Shown: one piece after another, positions 14,197 through 15,736 of the stretch
Layout of the letters: every line of letters starts with the position of its first letter
Position numbering within the stretch: the first letter of the stretch is position 1
Origin: an uncultured Bacteroidales bacterium
GTDB lineage: Bacteria; Bacteroidota; Bacteroidia; Bacteroidales; Muribaculaceae
Length of the DNA stretch: 15,736 nt
Reading direction: 5' to 3'
Assembly (NCBI GenBank): GCA_900554345.1
Contig: USHH01000030.1
Location: 1-15,736, forward strand
Program-made: the position numbers and the translations under genes
The notes under the pieces: model-generated
Database searches by the model: none
What the model was told of the DNA's origin: nothing
The model's input: the letters and a program-made list of their open reading frames with translations, nothing else

Positions 14197-15449
14197 ATGA
14201 ATCCGATCTACGACATGGCCATCGGCGCATACTCGTGTGCCGTTGGCCTTGCCTCGCCCTTCAACGCCAAGGCCCGGCTGATGCGCCGCGGCCACGCGGC
14301 CGTGTGGCGCACGCTGAGGGAGAAGCTGGAGCCGGGAGCCCGCTACGTATGGGTCCACGCCTCCTCGCTCGGTGAGTTCGAGCAGGGACGCCCCGTCATA
14401 GAGCGCATACGCAGCCGTCGCCCCGGGCTGAAGGTGATCCTCACCTTCTTCTCCCCCTCGGGCTACGAGGTGCGCAAAGGCTATCAGGGGGCCGACGTAG
14501 TGTGCTATCTCCCCTTCGACTTCGCGCTGTCGGCACGCCGCTTCGTCGATATGGTGCGCCCCGAGGCGGCCATATTCGTGAAATACGAGATCTGGCGCAA
14601 CTATCTCTCCGAGCTGCGCCGGCGCGGCATCCCGGCCTATCTGGTGAGCGCCCACTTCAGGCCGGAGCAGCGTTTCTTCCGCAAGGGCTACGGCTGGTAT
14701 GGGCGCTGGCTGCGGAGCTTCCGCCATATCTTCGTGCAGGAGAGCGGCAGCGTCGAGCTTCTGAAAGGGATAGGCATCACCGACGTGACGGTGACCGGCG
14801 ACACGCGCTTCGACCGCGTGGCCGACGTGGCGGCGCAGGCGAAGGTGATACCGGAGCTGGAGGCCTTCTGCGGGCGCAAGGGCTCTGAGGGCCACGACAG
14901 CGTGGTGATGGTGGCCGGCAGCAGCTGGCCGCGCGACGAGGAGGTGTATGCCCCCTGGCTCGCCGCGCGTCGCGATGTGAAGGCCATCGTTGCGCCCCAT
15001 GAGTTTGACGCCGCCAGGCTGGCGCGGCTCAAGGAGCTGTGGCCCGGCGAGACAGTGCTCCTCAGCGAGCTGAAGGAGCGTCCGGAAAGGCGCGGATAGT
15101 GGTGATCGACTGCTTCGGACTGCTGTCGTCGGCCTACGCCTACGGCGACATCGCATACGTGGGGGGCGGCTTCGGCGTCGGCATCCACAACCTCAACGAG
15201 GCGGCGGTCTACGGCATCCCGGTGATGTTCGGCCCCAACCACGCCCGCTTCATGGAGGCCATCGACCTGAAGACCCTCGGCGGAGGCATCGCCGTCGACA
15301 GCCGCGAGAGCTTCGGACGCGCGGCCGACCGCCTGCTCCACGACAGCGTGGAGCGCGAGAAGCGCGGACGCTGGGCCGGAGAATACATAGAGGAAAACAA
15401 AGGCGCCTCCGACAAAGTCTTCAGCGCCATATTCGGCGATGCCCGATAA
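14197..15449 (+). pseudogene. waaA: Kdo transferase WaaA, split by a one-base frameshift
   Basis: 3-deoxy-D-manno-octulosonic acid transferase, the GT-B inner-membrane enzyme that adds Kdo to lipid A precursors. The first frame (14197-15099) has the family start, WVHASSLGEFEQGRPVIERI, SPSGYEVRKGYQGADVVCYLPFD and FVKYEIWRNYL, but stops after 300 codons. The remainder continues in another frame with KARIVVIDCFGLLSSAYAYGDIAYVGGGFGVGIHNLNEAAVYGIPVMFGP, the nucleotide-sugar-binding end. Adding one A in the AAA run at 15086-15088 gives ERPEKARIVVID and a complete protein of about 417 residues, a normal length. The rest is well preserved, so this is a very recent mutation or, more likely, a sequencing or assembly error. 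It follows gltX by 16 nt. Confidence 0.9.
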
Positions 15450-15475
15450 CGGAACGCCGCAGTCTGCCGCCACCC

Positions 15476-15736
15476 CTACACGAGATGGCGCAGCATGAAG
15501 GCATATACTATAAAGCCCATGAAGAAGGTGATGCCCGTCCACATGCGGGCGGCGTCGGCCACTTCATGGGCATCCTTTCTGTCGCCGCGCTTCCAGGCCT
15601 TCGAGCTTTTCATTGAGAGGAAGATGGCCACGAAGCCTGTGGGAGGAAAGCAGAGAAGTGTGGCCACAATGGCCGGAAACAGCATGGAGCGCGGCGGCAC
15701 GCTGTAGTCGCGCGTGTCACCGGCATAGCGCTCGAT
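15476..15736 (-). CDS. CD225/dispanin-like small membrane protein, C-terminal part
   Basis: The last 86 codons of a minus-strand gene that runs off the window; the frame is open to the edge. Two hydrophobic segments are visible: MLFPAIVATLLCFPPTGFVAIFL, and ITFFMGFIVYAFML near the end. Between them lies a positively charged loop with SMKSSKAWKRGDRKDAHEVADAARMW. A re-entrant Cys/Pro-rich first segment, the loop 'A/S-W-x-x-G-D-x-x-x-A', and a second helix are typical of CD225/dispanin proteins. Many bacterial members carry an N-terminal GYF_2 or zinc-ribbon domain, which would lie outside this window. It converges with waaA, with 26 nt between the stop codons and no clear terminator. Function unknown. 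Confidence 0.75.
   Translation of the reverse strand: MERYAGDTRDYSVPPRSMLFPAIVATLLCFPPTGFVAIFLSMKSSKAWKRGDRKDAHEVADAARMWTGITFFMGFIVYAFMLRHLV

Noticed and set aside
15075..15099. Programmed -1 frameshift in waaA
   Set aside because: The site CCGGAAAGG lacks a slippery X-XXY-YYZ heptamer, and no downstream stimulatory structure was seen; a missing A explains it more simply.

Overview
The window looks like chromosomal DNA of a Bacteroidales bacterium (phylum Bacteroidota), most likely a GC-rich, Muribaculaceae-like gut member. This rests on gene content: a PorE-like TPR/PD40/OmpA lipoprotein, a DUF3256 protein, a DeaD-type helicase with a DbpA-type RNA-binding domain, and a C69 dipeptidase. Two Bacteroidales-type promoters (TTTG-N20-TAnnTTTG-like) and A-rich start regions without clear Shine-Dalgarno sites agree. 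The taxon is an inference, not read from a marker gene.

There are two parts. Positions 1 to about 4430 form an AT-richer accessory stretch, all on the minus strand, with small or broken genes. In transcription order these are: a Fic AMP-transferase with a repetitive NDENVGV linker (3260-4348); an HD-domain protein like the ppGpp hydrolase half of SpoT (1843-2757); a minimal nucleotidyltransferase of the MNT type without its usual HEPN partner (1416-1745); an unrecognised ORF (1058-1351); a closely spaced pair of small uncharacterised proteins (627-980 and 210-602); and a 44-codon remnant of a second Fic-type C-terminus (75-209). The remnant and the intact Fic gene share the coding end, the stop position and the downstream DNA, so they are a duplicated or recombined gene end. 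Heptamer repeats (CTCTTSA family) and GC-rich inverted repeats punctuate the stretch.

From about 4430 the DNA is GC-rich core sequence. On the minus strand, pepD (C69 dipeptidase) is followed by a compact set: the porE-like lipoprotein, rfbC (dTDP-sugar 3,5-epimerase) and fcl (GDP-L-fucose synthase), with 16-nt gaps between the last three. A 13-bp perfect inverted repeat with a T-tract sits exactly over the porE-like start codon; it may act as a terminator/attenuator or a translational switch. On the plus strand, a divergent probable operon carries a DEAD-box helicase, a DUF3256 protein (4-nt overlap), gltX and waaA. waaA is split by a single-base frameshift in this sequence. A converging CD225/dispanin-like membrane protein runs off the right edge.

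Functionally, the core part serves the cell envelope (sugar nucleotides, Kdo transfer, secretion/envelope lipoprotein) and translation/RNA metabolism. The accessory part is rich in nucleotide-handling enzymes (AMP transfer, nucleotidyl transfer, possible alarmone hydrolysis), as is common in toxin-antitoxin and defence loci. Whether these genes form one system cannot be shown from sequence alone.
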